Below are positions 1 to 10,500 of a stretch of DNA of 64,000 bases, in pieces. The stretch's first letter is position 1, and the number at the start of each line of letters is the position of its first letter. The translations under genes were made by a program, and so were the position numbers. The stretch lies in the NCBI RefSeq assembly GCF_002078875.1, contig NC_034420.1, positions 1,216,949-1,280,948 of the forward strand, written 5' to 3'. The notes beneath the pieces are model-generated. The model saw only the letters and a program-made list of their open reading frames with translations, searched no databases and was not told the origin of the DNA. Origin of the DNA: Numida meleagris (Eukaryota; Chordata; Aves; Galliformes; Numididae).

Positions 1-920
1 TGAGGAGACAAGGACAGGGAAACGGGACACAGGGACATAGGAACAGGGGCTATGGGGACAGGAGGACACAGGGAGCCCTGCAACCCTGCTGTGGGGACAG
101 GCAGGGCCCTGATCTCAGGACATGGTGACATGTGGTATGCTGGGAACACTATTCCATATCACACGAAGGGTGCACAGCTGCTGGCTTGGCTGGGCCCTGC
201 CATGGGGACACATATGTGGTGCTGTGCAGTGCCATAGTGCTCCTCAGTACCCCACGTCCCCTGTGTCCCCCACACCCTCCTGTCCCCATCCTCCTTATTG
301 CTCACTTCTCCTTCTGCTGTCACTTCCATCCCATGCTCTGCCCCTGCAGGGCTCCCCTCTGTCCCCTCTGTCCCTCCATGGTGCTTTGGCCAAGGTTTGG
401 CATTTTCCATGTGTGTTATTTCGTCCGGGGCTGTGTCACCAGCTGTCACTCCCCTCTGCTTTGAGAGGACACAGGGAGCTAACAACATGGAGTGGAGCCA
501 CCCAGCACCCAGTTTCTGGCAGGAAGGGGACAGGGGCAAATCAGCCTCCTCAGCCCAATCAATGCCATTGAACCCAGTGCACATCTGCTCCAGATGTGTC
601 TCTGCTGCCCTTTGCGAGGGAACGTCCCCTGTCACCTGTTGTGGTTTGCAAACCACGCTTCCACAGCTACGCAGCATCTGCTTCTTCTTTCCGGTGGCTG
701 GAAAGCCCCATCCAGGCATGTCTCAGTGACATCCGCGAGACGGTCACACTTCAATGTCACATTTTGCCTGTGACTGCTGGCGACAAGGGCAGTGCATGGA
801 CAAGAGGCAGAGGAGAAAGAGGAAGGACCCGGTGGACATCCTGCTGCGGTAACGTGTAGCACAGCCAGACCTGCCGGCGGCACTCGGGGACACAGCTTTC
901 GCAGAGGACGCCCCGCAGAT
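1..920. other. 5' flank of the PAR-like receptor gene, no gene seen
   Basis: No coding exon can be supported here. The first ~65 bases are a degenerate GGGACA-type simple repeat. The rest is GC-rich unique sequence with short chance reading frames on both strands. The promoter and any 5' untranslated exon of the receptor gene that follows should lie here, but I recognise no TATA box or other decisive core element. Confidence 0.5.
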
Positions 921-1002
921 ATGGCACAGCTTGTGACTTCACCTGGCTTCGCTGCCCTCGGTGTCACCCTCCTGCTCAGCTTGGCCACCCAGCTGTCCCT
1001 GG
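921..1002 (+). CDS. PAR-like receptor exon 1: signal peptide
   Basis: The ATG at 921 opens 27 codons plus one base before a consensus GTAAGT donor at 1003. The peptide has a hydrophobic core (residues 11-23) ending LATQLSL, and codon 28, which spans the intron, is Ala. Ser-Leu-Ala at 26-28 fits signal-peptidase -3/-1 preferences. If cut there, only QSKGR would remain before the putative activating cleavage. Confidence 0.85.
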
Positions 1003-2606
1003 GTAAGTGTCCTGGTGTCTGTCCCCTGGCATGGAGACGTGGGTGACCTGGGCAGAGGCTGAGCCTGGGCAGGAGCAAGGGGGTAGGGCAGGGGGGTCCT
1101 TGTGGGACACGATGAGATTTGGCACTTGGAGGGGGTGGCTGCATGTCAGGGGGACAGCTCAGGTACTGCAGACCCTTGGGGTGACTCAGGCCCTGCTGCG
1201 GGAGGACATCTCCCCCCGGTCCCCATGCGTAGTCCCATAGGCACATTGTGCATGCGGTGCTCCAAAAGCACAGGGTTTGGGGGTCTGTGATGCCCTGGGG
1301 AGCAGGGGCAGCTCAGTACTTGGAGACGTGGGATGATGCACAGGTGGCTGTGTCTCAGCTCCAACACGGTGTTTGTGGTGGCCATGTCCTGTGTCCCCCA
1401 AACCAGGGCACAGCCATTCCTGGGTCCCATCCCCCAGCAGATGCTCAGGGTTCCTGTGCCCCAAAGCTGTCGTGAACAGACACCAACTCCTGGTGGCTCT
1501 GTGGGGAGGGGTCCCTGGGACAGCTGCCAGCCCCACTTGGGAAGGGGAACTGGGAGGGTGTTCTTGGCCCAGTCTGACTCCTCGTGCCCTCTGCAGCGCA
1601 AAGTAAGGGGCGGGCATTGTGGCACCTGACCCCCCGTGAAGAAGCCGAGTGCCCCAACGCCTCGGTGGAAGCCTTCCTCAACAGCACCACAACCACCGTC
1701 CTCCTCCCCACTCTCTACTCCGTGGTGCTGCTCGTGGGGCTGCCAGCCAATGTGCTGGCCTGCTGGGTCCTGGCCATCAACTTCTGGAGGTGCTCGAGCA
1801 GCCTCTTCTTGCTCAACCTGGCCGCTGCCGACCTCCTCTTCATCCTCCTGCTGCCCTTCAAGATCTCCTACCACCTCCTGGGCAACAACTGGCTCTTTGG
1901 GGACTACCTCTGCCGCACCATGGTGGCCCTTTTCTATGGGAACATGTACACCTCCATCCTCTTCCTCACCTGCATCGGTGTGGAGCGCTACGTTTCTGTG
2001 GCCCACCCATTCCTGTGGAAGGGCTCCACGGGGATGTGGGGCAGGGCGGGTGTCTGCGTGGCCATCTGGCTGCTGGTGGGGCTGGGAGTGAGCCCGCTGC
2101 TGCTCTACCCACAGACAAAGAACATCTCGAGGCTGAACATCACGACGTGCCACGATGTTCAAGGAAGGGACAATTTCTTCCAGCACTATTTCCTCTGCCT
2201 GGTGGGGCTGGGCTTTGGCGTGCCCTTCGTGCTCATGATCATTTCCCACGGCTGCATCCTGGCCCGGCTGCTGGCCAAGCAGGAAAGCTACAGGCACGTG
2301 GTGTGCGTCCTGGCCGTGGTCCTGCTGGCCTTCCTCCTCTGCTTCACCCCCAGCAACGTGCTGCTCTTCATGCACTACCTGCAGCAGGGCACGGGCTGCA
2401 ATAACATCACCTACAGATGGTACGCCCTAGCCCTGGCCTTCAGTGCCTTTAACAACTGCTTTGATCCCTTCCTCTACTTCTATGTCTCCAAGGATTTTCG
2501 AGGCTGGATCCGGGACGCTGGCTGCTGCCTCTGGGGACTGGGGACAAAGGGGGAATGGAAGAAGGCAGCCTTGCCCCTGCGGTCCAGCGAGGAGAGCCAG
2601 CTGTAG
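921..2606 (+). CDS. Protease-activated receptor (PAR)-like GPCR, F2R/F2RL family, two exons
   Basis: Exon 1 is 921-1002 and exon 2 is 1597-2606. The intron (1003-1596) has GT and AG ends and is phase 1, giving 363 residues. The signal peptide is alone on exon 1, as in F2R-family genes. After it come residues 29-33 QSKGR, then ALWHLT; SKGR is the sequence before the cleavage point in PAR2. Seven membrane segments follow. Visible landmarks are the C133-C212 disulfide pair, E157-R158-Y159 in place of DRY, the PAR-specific extracellular loop 2 motif ITTCHDV (209-215), FTPSN in TM6 (277-281), DPFLY in TM7 (317-321) and C337-C338 as possible palmitoylation sites. Possible N-glycosylation sites are N48, N56, N203, N208 and N297. 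The body looks most like PAR2 (F2RL1), with PAR3/PAR4-like details, so I do not assign a paralogue. PARs are plasma-membrane receptors that couple serine-protease cleavage to G proteins. The family call is firm; the activating protease is inference. Confidence 0.9.
1597..2606 (+). CDS. PAR-like receptor exon 2: exodomain and seven-membrane core
   Basis: The acceptor CTCTGCAG ends at 1596, and the first two bases complete codon 28. This exon carries the short exodomain with the SKGR/ALWHLT junction and an acidic REEAEC stretch, all seven transmembrane helices, and a cytoplasmic tail of about 35 residues ending in TAG at 2604-2606. The segment between the putative cleavage point and TM1 is only about 28 residues. 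The hirudin-like thrombin-binding acidic stretch of PAR1/PAR3 is not obvious. Confidence 0.9.
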
Positions 2607-2853
2607 GTAGGGCTAGGGACACTGTGCCATGTTCTGCATGTGGAGAGGACCCTTCTGCAGCTCCAGGCCAGGGTTCCCCCCAGCTGACCCTATGCCGCTG
2701 GGAACAGCCCCACAGGGGACAGAACCCTCTGTTATCCTCCTATCGCACAGTCCCATCCCTGTCTCTTCCATCCCCATGCTCACACCCTGAGGGTCCCTCC
2801 CTGCCTGGTGTTCCCCTCACACACCTTGCAGTCACCGAACCCCTTAGAATCCA

Positions 2854-2859
2854 AATAAA
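2854..2859 (+). promoter_or_regulatory. Poly(A) signal candidate for the PAR-like receptor gene
   Basis: AATAAA lies about 250 bases after the receptor stop codon. A second AATAAA at 2985-2990 is an alternative. The first would give a 3' UTR of about 270 bases. Confidence 0.6.
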
Positions 2860-2861
2860 CC

Positions 2862-2867
2862 TTTATT
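2862..2867 (-). promoter_or_regulatory. ARAP3: Poly(A) signal candidate for ARAP3
   Basis: TTTATT on the + strand is AATAAA on the minus strand, about 520 bases past the ARAP3 stop codon. It lies two bases from the plus-strand AATAAA at 2854-2859, so a single near-palindrome may end both convergent genes. Confidence 0.55.
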
Positions 2868-3388
2868 TCTCCCTGACACTGGAAGGAGCAGGTGTGGACA
2901 CCCCAGAAAAGCAGGAGCCATCCTCCATCACCAGGACCACGCGCCGCACACACACGGCCAGCTCTGCTGCTGGGGACCACCCGAAATAAACCGCGATGCA
3001 TGCAAGAAGGGATAGCAGGGGCAAATGGGTGCCTTGCCCCACGGAACTGGGGCTGGGAAGGGGATGCTGGGCAGAGCTCAGGGTGCTGACTGCAGGGTGA
3101 AAGCTGCACCCTGTGTGCCCCATGTCTCTGACATTGCGTGTCCCCAGCCCATGCTTGGAGCGCTGCAGTTCTGCTTTTACTTTCCCTCTGACTCGTTTCC
3201 CTCGGTGCTGAGACTGGCGGTGGTGGCTGATGTACTGCCCACACACGCAGACATGCGTGGTCCCCGTCTGTCTGTCCCCGCTCCCATCCCAGCCCCGGGG
3301 TGAGGCCGGGATGAGAGTTCCCACTCTGTGACACTGTCACTGTTGCCACCAGATGTGACTTGACCCCCAGGTCGGTGGCCACCCCAGT

Positions 3389-4549
3389 TCATGTCACTGG
3401 CTGGCCTGACCCTGACCCTGTCCCCGTCCCTGTCCCCTGTGTCTGGCCATCACTTTTCTTGAGGATGATGCTGCTGAGCTCCTGGATGAGTTTGTCACTG
3501 ATGGGTGAGGATGGCTGTGCGCTCCTCTTCCTGGGGATGCTGATGGAGGTCTCAGGGCTAGAGCTGCGCCCCAGCACGGCCACCTGCTCCTGGTCCCTGG
3601 CCAGTGCTGTGGGTGGCTCCAGGTTCCTCTCCAGAGAGGCAGTCAGGGTGGCTCTGAGCCCACAGGATGAGGCTTTGTCACACTCCAGGTTCAAGCCTTG
3701 CTCAAGGGACACTGCTTTGGTGACGGAGGGAGCCGGCAGCCTCTGTGCTGGGCTAGGGGGCAGCGAGGAGCGCAGCACAGGGGCCGGGGGCTGCTCAGGG
3801 GATGAGGATGGCTTCTGGGATCTGTCCACGGTGGGTACGGGCAAGGGGTCCACCAGCAGCCCCCGCTGCAGCTCCAGCGTGGCCAGCTCAGGGAAGTTGC
3901 CCACCTCCTCGTAGACAGGCTCAGCATCTGTCTCCTTCTCCTGCTGCTCCTCCAGGGAGTCCTGATGGACCTTCATGGGCTGGGGACACAGGGACAGAGT
4001 GAGGCAATGCCCAGCACAAGGGTGCTGCCTGGGGAGCTGGGTTGCCTTGCTGTGGGGCTGATGCTCCAATGGGGCATCCATGCTGCTCTGGGTCTCTGGA
4101 CATGCTCCTGCTGCCCTTTTGGCCAGTGGAGCCACCTGGGGCTCGTATGGGATCAGATCCATGCCACCAAATAGTGGCACTGTCCCCACAGCCCCTGACA
4201 GTGTTGGAAGGGAGGGCCATAGGTGTCCATGCACAAAGCCAAGTGAGGCAAGGCAATGCCTGGCCAGGCACATATAGAAACAACATGATGGAAAGCAGCA
4301 CCCAGCCTGCATTTCTTATGTTCAGCCCCTCTGGGAGGTGCTGGGAACTGGGCTGGGCCTCTTTGCTCTTGGGCATGCACAACAGGACCATGCACAGGAC
4401 ACACAGGACAATGGACAAGGTGTGTGCAGGGCAGCACAGACGCATCCCCTGGAGCCAGGATGCACAGTGCAAAGCCAGCACGAACATGCACCATGCACAT
4501 GGGTACTTACAAAAAACATGGACAAAGTCCTTCGTGTGTGCAGACGGCG
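3389..4549 (-). CDS. ARAP3: ARAP3 exons 32-33: C-terminal tail
   Basis: Exons are 4549-4511 (RRLHTRRTLSMFF) and 3979-3389. The tail has one AEPVYEEVG motif at Y1561, in the place where mammalian ARAP3 carries tandem Src-family phosphorylation sites. It ends with an LIQELSSIILKK helix, as in mammals, then a (GT)n(GS)n run and QPVT before TGA. The run is encoded by a CCCTGTCCC-like tandem repeat in the DNA. Human ARAP3 ends QPLT. Confidence 0.92.
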
Positions 4550-7500
4550 CTAGAAACAGAGGAGACGGGCAGAGATAAGCACCTGGTGGCGGGGATGCGG
4601 GGACACCTGCCTAAGCAGGCATGGGGACGGCGGACATGAGCGCAGCATGTAGCACACACACAGGGACACACACCCAGAGCGCCTGTTTGGGTGGGCACAA
4701 TGATACAGGTGGGTTCAGGAACATCGGCACCAGGCTCTTACCAGGGTCTGGTTGGCAGACAGCATGGTGGCATCGGTGCTGTCCCCATGCAGGGGCACCA
4801 GTGGCATGGTGCCGAACTTTTGCTTGGCGAGGTCAGAGGAGGAGCGGCGGCGCATGATGACGGGGCGGAGGTCGTCATGCTGCATGCGAGGAGTATGGGG
4901 TCACACCAGGCTGTCCTGCTGGCCCCCCGCCCACCCAGCCTTGCCTGCACTCACCTGAGCCTTGAGGATGCTGGTGATCCAGTCCCACAGTTCCGCCTGC
5001 CCTGCGCACACCAGGTACCTGCAGGGGAGCAAGCTGAGAGCTGCAGGCAGCAGAGACAGTGGGGGCCAGGTCCCCCTGACACCTTGCCTGCAAACCCAGG
5101 GCTGCCAGCACCAATCTCCTTGGTGGGCATCCCTGAGGAACAGCCTTCAAACTCCCTGTATGCACAAATAACAGCTCTGGTGTGAGGCAACAGCTACGCC
5201 AGGCCCTGGGAAGCAGAACCCTGGAGCACTCTGGTTTGAGCTGCACGGAGATGAAGCTGTGGTGGGGCAAAGGGTGGAGAGTGCATGGCACAGTCCTGTG
5301 GGTGGCACAGACCTGTTAATGGCATGCACCAAAGCCCAGCGCTTGGAGATGCATGGGGGCTCAGAGGTGGATTGTCCCCGAAGTCTGGTCCCCACCTTGT
5401 GCCCAGGCAGCACAAGGACCCACCTCTTTGACCCTTGGGTGCCCCAGCTAGCTGCCAGCTCTTCCCTGACCCTAGGACCCTGCAGCACCAAACATAGCTG
5501 TCCCGATCCCATTAAACCTGGAGGCACCGAGCCCTGCATGGCTGGGACAGATACTCACAGCTGCTGCTTGTCCATGCTCAGCGTGAAGCCCCACCTGGGG
5601 AAGGGAAGAGTCAGGCACTGGGGCAGCATCACCCAGTGCAGCACTGTGCAGGGGTTGCGTGCTCCACGGCAACATCCAGGATGCTCCCACTTACGGTGCT
5701 GGTGGCTTCAGCTTCTTCCTAATGCCCATGTAAACCTTGGCTACGTCCAGTGGCCACTCGCGCTCTGGCTTAGCACTCTGAGGATGGAGAGTCCAGCTGA
5801 CCCTTGTGGCCATCCTCGTGCCACCACAGTCCCCAGGGTTCCCCTCCCCACTTCCCTGGCCCCATCGTGTCCACTCCATACCCTCTTCTCCTTGAGCAGC
5901 AGCAGCTGCCGGTCACGGATGACAAAGTAGCGCTCATGGAACTTGTTCCCCAGCAGCTTGGGGGGTTCCTCACGGCATTTCAACAGCCCACACTTGGGGG
6001 TCTCGCGCTTGGCACCTGCTCAGTGGAAGAGATGTGGGTCAGGGGGCTGGGGATATCAGAGGGAGTTCCGCTGTGGGTCCTGGCTGGAGCCACCCATGGG
6101 TGCTGGGCCCATCCACTGTCACCACACCTGTGAAGAGGCAGCTGCCCTCGCCGATGGGGACCTTCCTCACCAGCAGATATGCAGCACTGGGCTCTGGCAG
6201 CTTGCACCACTGCAACGCCTGCTCCAGAACCTTCTCCTTGGGGTGCAGGGGCCGTTCTGGGAATGCAGGGACACCATCATCACTGTGTCCTTTCCTTTTT
6301 CCAGCCACCATCCCCCCTGCTCCTGGCAGCAAATTTCCCCTGGGCATCCCCTGACACTGTCCCCATGGTGCTCACCCAGCTCCCCATTCTCCAGGACCTC
6401 GAAGGTCAGCCAGATGTCCAGGCTAGCTGCCACGTTGCGCATCTCCAGCACCTGGTTGGTGAGCTCCTCTGCTGTCATCGTGGGAGACACCTGGGGCCGG
6501 ACACATGGGGAGCTGTGGTGGGTGGTGGCAGGATGGGACCCGGCAACAAGCTGTACCAGGAGCCCATGTCCCACTGCCCTTCCTGATGTGTCTGTCCTTT
6601 GGGACTCACCTTCAGGGTCACACAGCAGTCAGGCAGCTTCTGCTCCAGGTAAACCTCGATGATGAGGTCCCCAGCCTGTGAGAGCTGTGGGAGAAGGATG
6701 GCATTGGTGCCACGATGGCATGGGCACTGTGCACATCTCCTCTCCACAGGTATCTTGGGGAGTGGGATCTGGGCTTGAGCCTCAAGGTGACAGAAGAGTA
6801 GAGAAGGGAGAGAAGGTCCCTTCTGCAAATGTGTGGCCCCACTGTGGGGACATTTGGGACAGCAGGAACCCAGAGTGGGCAGCTGATGGTCCCCATCTTT
6901 CCCACCAGCCTGGGACCCTGATGTGAGGAGGGCAAGCAAACCCCAGGTACCTGAGTGTCCTTCCAGGTGGTGATCAGACTGTTCTCCAGCTCCATCTGTG
7001 ACACTTGGTCCTCATCGATCTGTCAGGGAAAGAGAGGAGATGCATGGGGTCAGCATGGAGGAGGCTGTGAGTGGGGCAGGGCCAGCATGGGTGGAGGTGA
7101 GGGGCCAAGGACAGCTTACATTGAAGATGATGACGTAGTTGTCAATGAGATCTTCCATCACCTTCACCTCGTGCTCGCCTTTGCCATCAGTCTGGAAGAG
7201 GCTGGGCGCGAAGAGCAGCGACAGGTTCTTGGTGCTCATCTGGTTGAGGTCCGCACACTTCTGCACTCTGGGGCAGGGAGTGTGGGGGTGAGGGGCTGGT
7301 CTGACTGCGAGGGCTCCCAGCCCCAGCTGCCCACTTCCACTTGAAAACCATCCCCCTTCTCCCCAGCTCCCCACATCTGCTAGGCATGAAGTTCCTGTTT
7401 CCAGGACTTCAAGCTGCTATCACACAGTGTACTGAGTCAGGGATGGGAATTTGTTTCTTTCCCCTTTTTTGTGCCCTTGGTGAAGCTGACGTCTTACAAG

Positions 7501-10500
7501 GGAGTGTTCCCCAATCCCAAACATCTCCCCTGCTGCGGGACAACTCTGGCAATGTTTGAGCTGTCACACATGCTCCAGCATTTCCCAACACTGCTCTGGG
7601 GCACTAGGCTCTGCCTCCCCAAAAGGAAGGAAGCCAGCTTTCTCTGGGAGATGCCACCCTGCTGGCTGGCCTTGGGGACACTGTTGGAGTGGGGGACCCA
7701 TGGGGAGGTGGCTGACCGGTAGAGGTGCCCAATCAGCGCGGCCAGGGTCTTGCGGTTGAGGCGAGGCAGGCGATGGATGAGCTCCTTGTACCGCTCCAGG
7801 CGCTGGGGCTTGGAGGAGATTGCTGGAGGGAGGAGAAATCATGGACCATAGAATCGTATCATGGCATGGCTTAGGTTGGGAGAGACCTTTAAAAATCATC
7901 GAGTTCCAACCTCCCTGCTGTGGACTACCCACCAGATAAAGCTGCCTAGAGCCCCATCCGACCTGGCTTTGAACACCTCCATGGGTGGGGCATCCAAAAC
8001 TTCTTTGGGCAGCCTTTTCCACCATCCCTGGGTCTGATGGTCCCAGAGCTGAGGAATCAATGGAACCCCACTGTGGGAGCAGGGATGGGGTTAGGGACGT
8101 ACCCGCAGCCTCCTTCCACTGTGGGTGCAGCTCCAGGGTGAAGACAGGGTCCTCCAGCTCACGGAAGAACCTCTTCAGCACATCAGTGACATCCTCGATG
8201 AAGTTATCGCTGATGCGCAGCTTGACATTGCGAGCGTCCCGTCGAAACTCCTCCATCAGTACCTTGATCCGGGACTTGGCTCCGTTCTTGCGGTAAATCC
8301 CCTCATGGCGCAGCCCTGGGGAAGGGATGCAGGGTCACGAGGCCTGATGCTGCTCAGGAAGTCCCCACCAGGGAGGGTGTCAGGTGGGGGATGCTTCCTA
8401 TCCAGACGCATCAGTTACACCGTGGGTGCTGGGCACGGTCCTACACGCACCGTACTGCGTGATGAAGGCGATGCAGCTGTCCACGATGATGGGGATGTCC
8501 CCACGGCTCAGCTGCTGGTCCCGCAGCGCATTGCCTCGGCCCCCTGCTGATGCCTGGATGTCGGCATACCACGCTGCCGTGTCTGCTCGCGACAGGCCCT
8601 GCAGGTAAAACGTCCTGAGAACGACAAGGGCGGTGAATTGGGAATGAAGGTTCGCCAGGGATGTGGGTTGTCCCCTCCTGCCCCATACACCAGGCTGAGC
8701 CAAAGAACCCAACCCAACCCCGAGATACCCCAAGCTGGGGTGATGTCTGCAAGCCCCTTGGCCACAGCCATGCCACCCCACCAGCATCTCCACAGTGGGT
8801 TCAGGATCACCCTCTGTGTACACCCCAGCACCTTCTCCACCCTTCCCATGTCCAACTCTCACCTCCCCATCTCCACCAACACCAGCATCTCCTTCTTCTC
8901 CGGCGTTTCTGCAGGGGGCACCAGACCTGCGTGGGGACAAGAATGAACTCACAGCCAGGCCCATCCACCACTATGCACACAGCCTGGGCACTCACTGAGC
9001 TCCTGCAGCCGCCGCAGGTTGATGCTATCCTCAGCCCCATCCTCCTCGGCAGGGCAGATGAAGAGGTGGGCTTTCTGCAGGATGAAGAAGGCTCGCTGCC
9101 AGCACTCAGGATTGAGCATGCACTTGTAACGCAGCTGGCCCACACGCTGGAACTCGTAGCCCAGCAGGCAGTGACAGCTCACGGGTGTGAACCACTGTGG
9201 GATGAAGTGAGAGGTGAGATGGGGAAGGTAGGGCTCAGCCTGTGCAAGGATGGGGACAGCAGCATGGACAGAGCCCAGCTCACCTTGCCGATGGCACTGG
9301 CCCATGCCTGCAGAGTATCAGCACTGTCAGCCCCCAGCTGCTGCACTTTTTCCCCAGTAAGGAAAAGCTCGAGGGTGAAGTGAAACCTGCAGGGGATGAA
9401 CCCATGCGTCAGGACTGCTCCCACCTTACACCCTAAGGTGCTCTGTATGTGTCCAGCCACTGAACAGGGAGTGATGCTCATCCCTGCCCCCTGCATGCCC
9501 ACGGGCTCTCCAAGCTTGCAGGTCCACCCACACCAGGACGGGGACATCCTGGAAGTACCTCTCAGTGGGACCAGGGCTGGAGAGGGGCTGGGTTCTGCTC
9601 ACACCCAGGGAGAGCACGTCCCCGCTCTGGATGTGGCTCAGGGGCTCAGTGCATTTCTCCGTCTCGAAGATGAGCAGAGCTCTCTCCAGTGAGCACCAGA
9701 CACGCTGGAAGTCTGTGGGACAGAGGAGTTAGTGGTATTGGGGTGGGAACCCCACACTTTCCGATGTGCTCCCCATTTTCCCACACTCCCTCACACTTAC
9801 CCTCTCTGCTCTTCTTGGCACCCGGGAGCCGGGGGTGGGCCACGGACCGGTGCAGGTAACCACTGTGTGCCACCGGCTGCGTGATCTCATTGTACACACC
9901 TTCTGGACCTGGTACCCCTGTGGGGAATGGCTTCGAGTGGGCACTCCCCAAAACATGGGTAGCAGGAGGCAGTGAGTCCCTTACTTGTGTAGGTGCAGGC
10001 AAAGGAATGCTCCAGGCATGAGGGAATCCCAAGAAAAGGGTTTCCAGAAGTAGATACCACCCTGCCCCATCCCAGAAGAGGGGTGCATTGGGGCTGGCAC
10101 TTGGTGCTCTGGCTGTCCCGAGACCGGGGATACTGGGGCAGTGGCAAGGAGGAAACTGTCCTACCACAAACTGAAGGAGTCTGAGTTACCTGAATGGTTC
10201 CTTTTGCTTTCCAGGTCCCATGGCTCAGCCACTGGGGCTACCTCGTGGGCTGCGGGGTCAGCTGCCAGCCCAGCCTCTGCAGAGGAGAAGAACTGCAGGA
10301 TGGTCTTGAGCAAGCCTGGTCCTGCCACTGCAGCGCACAGTGCCTAGGATGAGACAGACACCCATAGGGACCATGTCCTGGCTGATGGAAAGCCCATCCC
10401 ACTGCAAGGATCACAAGATCCCACCCGAACCCAGCATGGGGATGTGAGCACATCAGACAAGCAGAAGGTGTTAACACTTCAGACCTAGAGTTCCAGAGTC

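Noticed and set aside
1146..2375. 409-codon minus-strand frame opposite the PAR-like receptor
   Set aside because: It is the antisense shadow of the receptor, caused by GC-rich third positions; its Gln/Glu/His-rich translation resembles nothing.
1584..2606. P2Y receptor identity for the GPCR
   Set aside because: The CHDV motif in loop 2, the separate signal-peptide exon and the SKGR site are PAR features; P2Y receptors lack all three.
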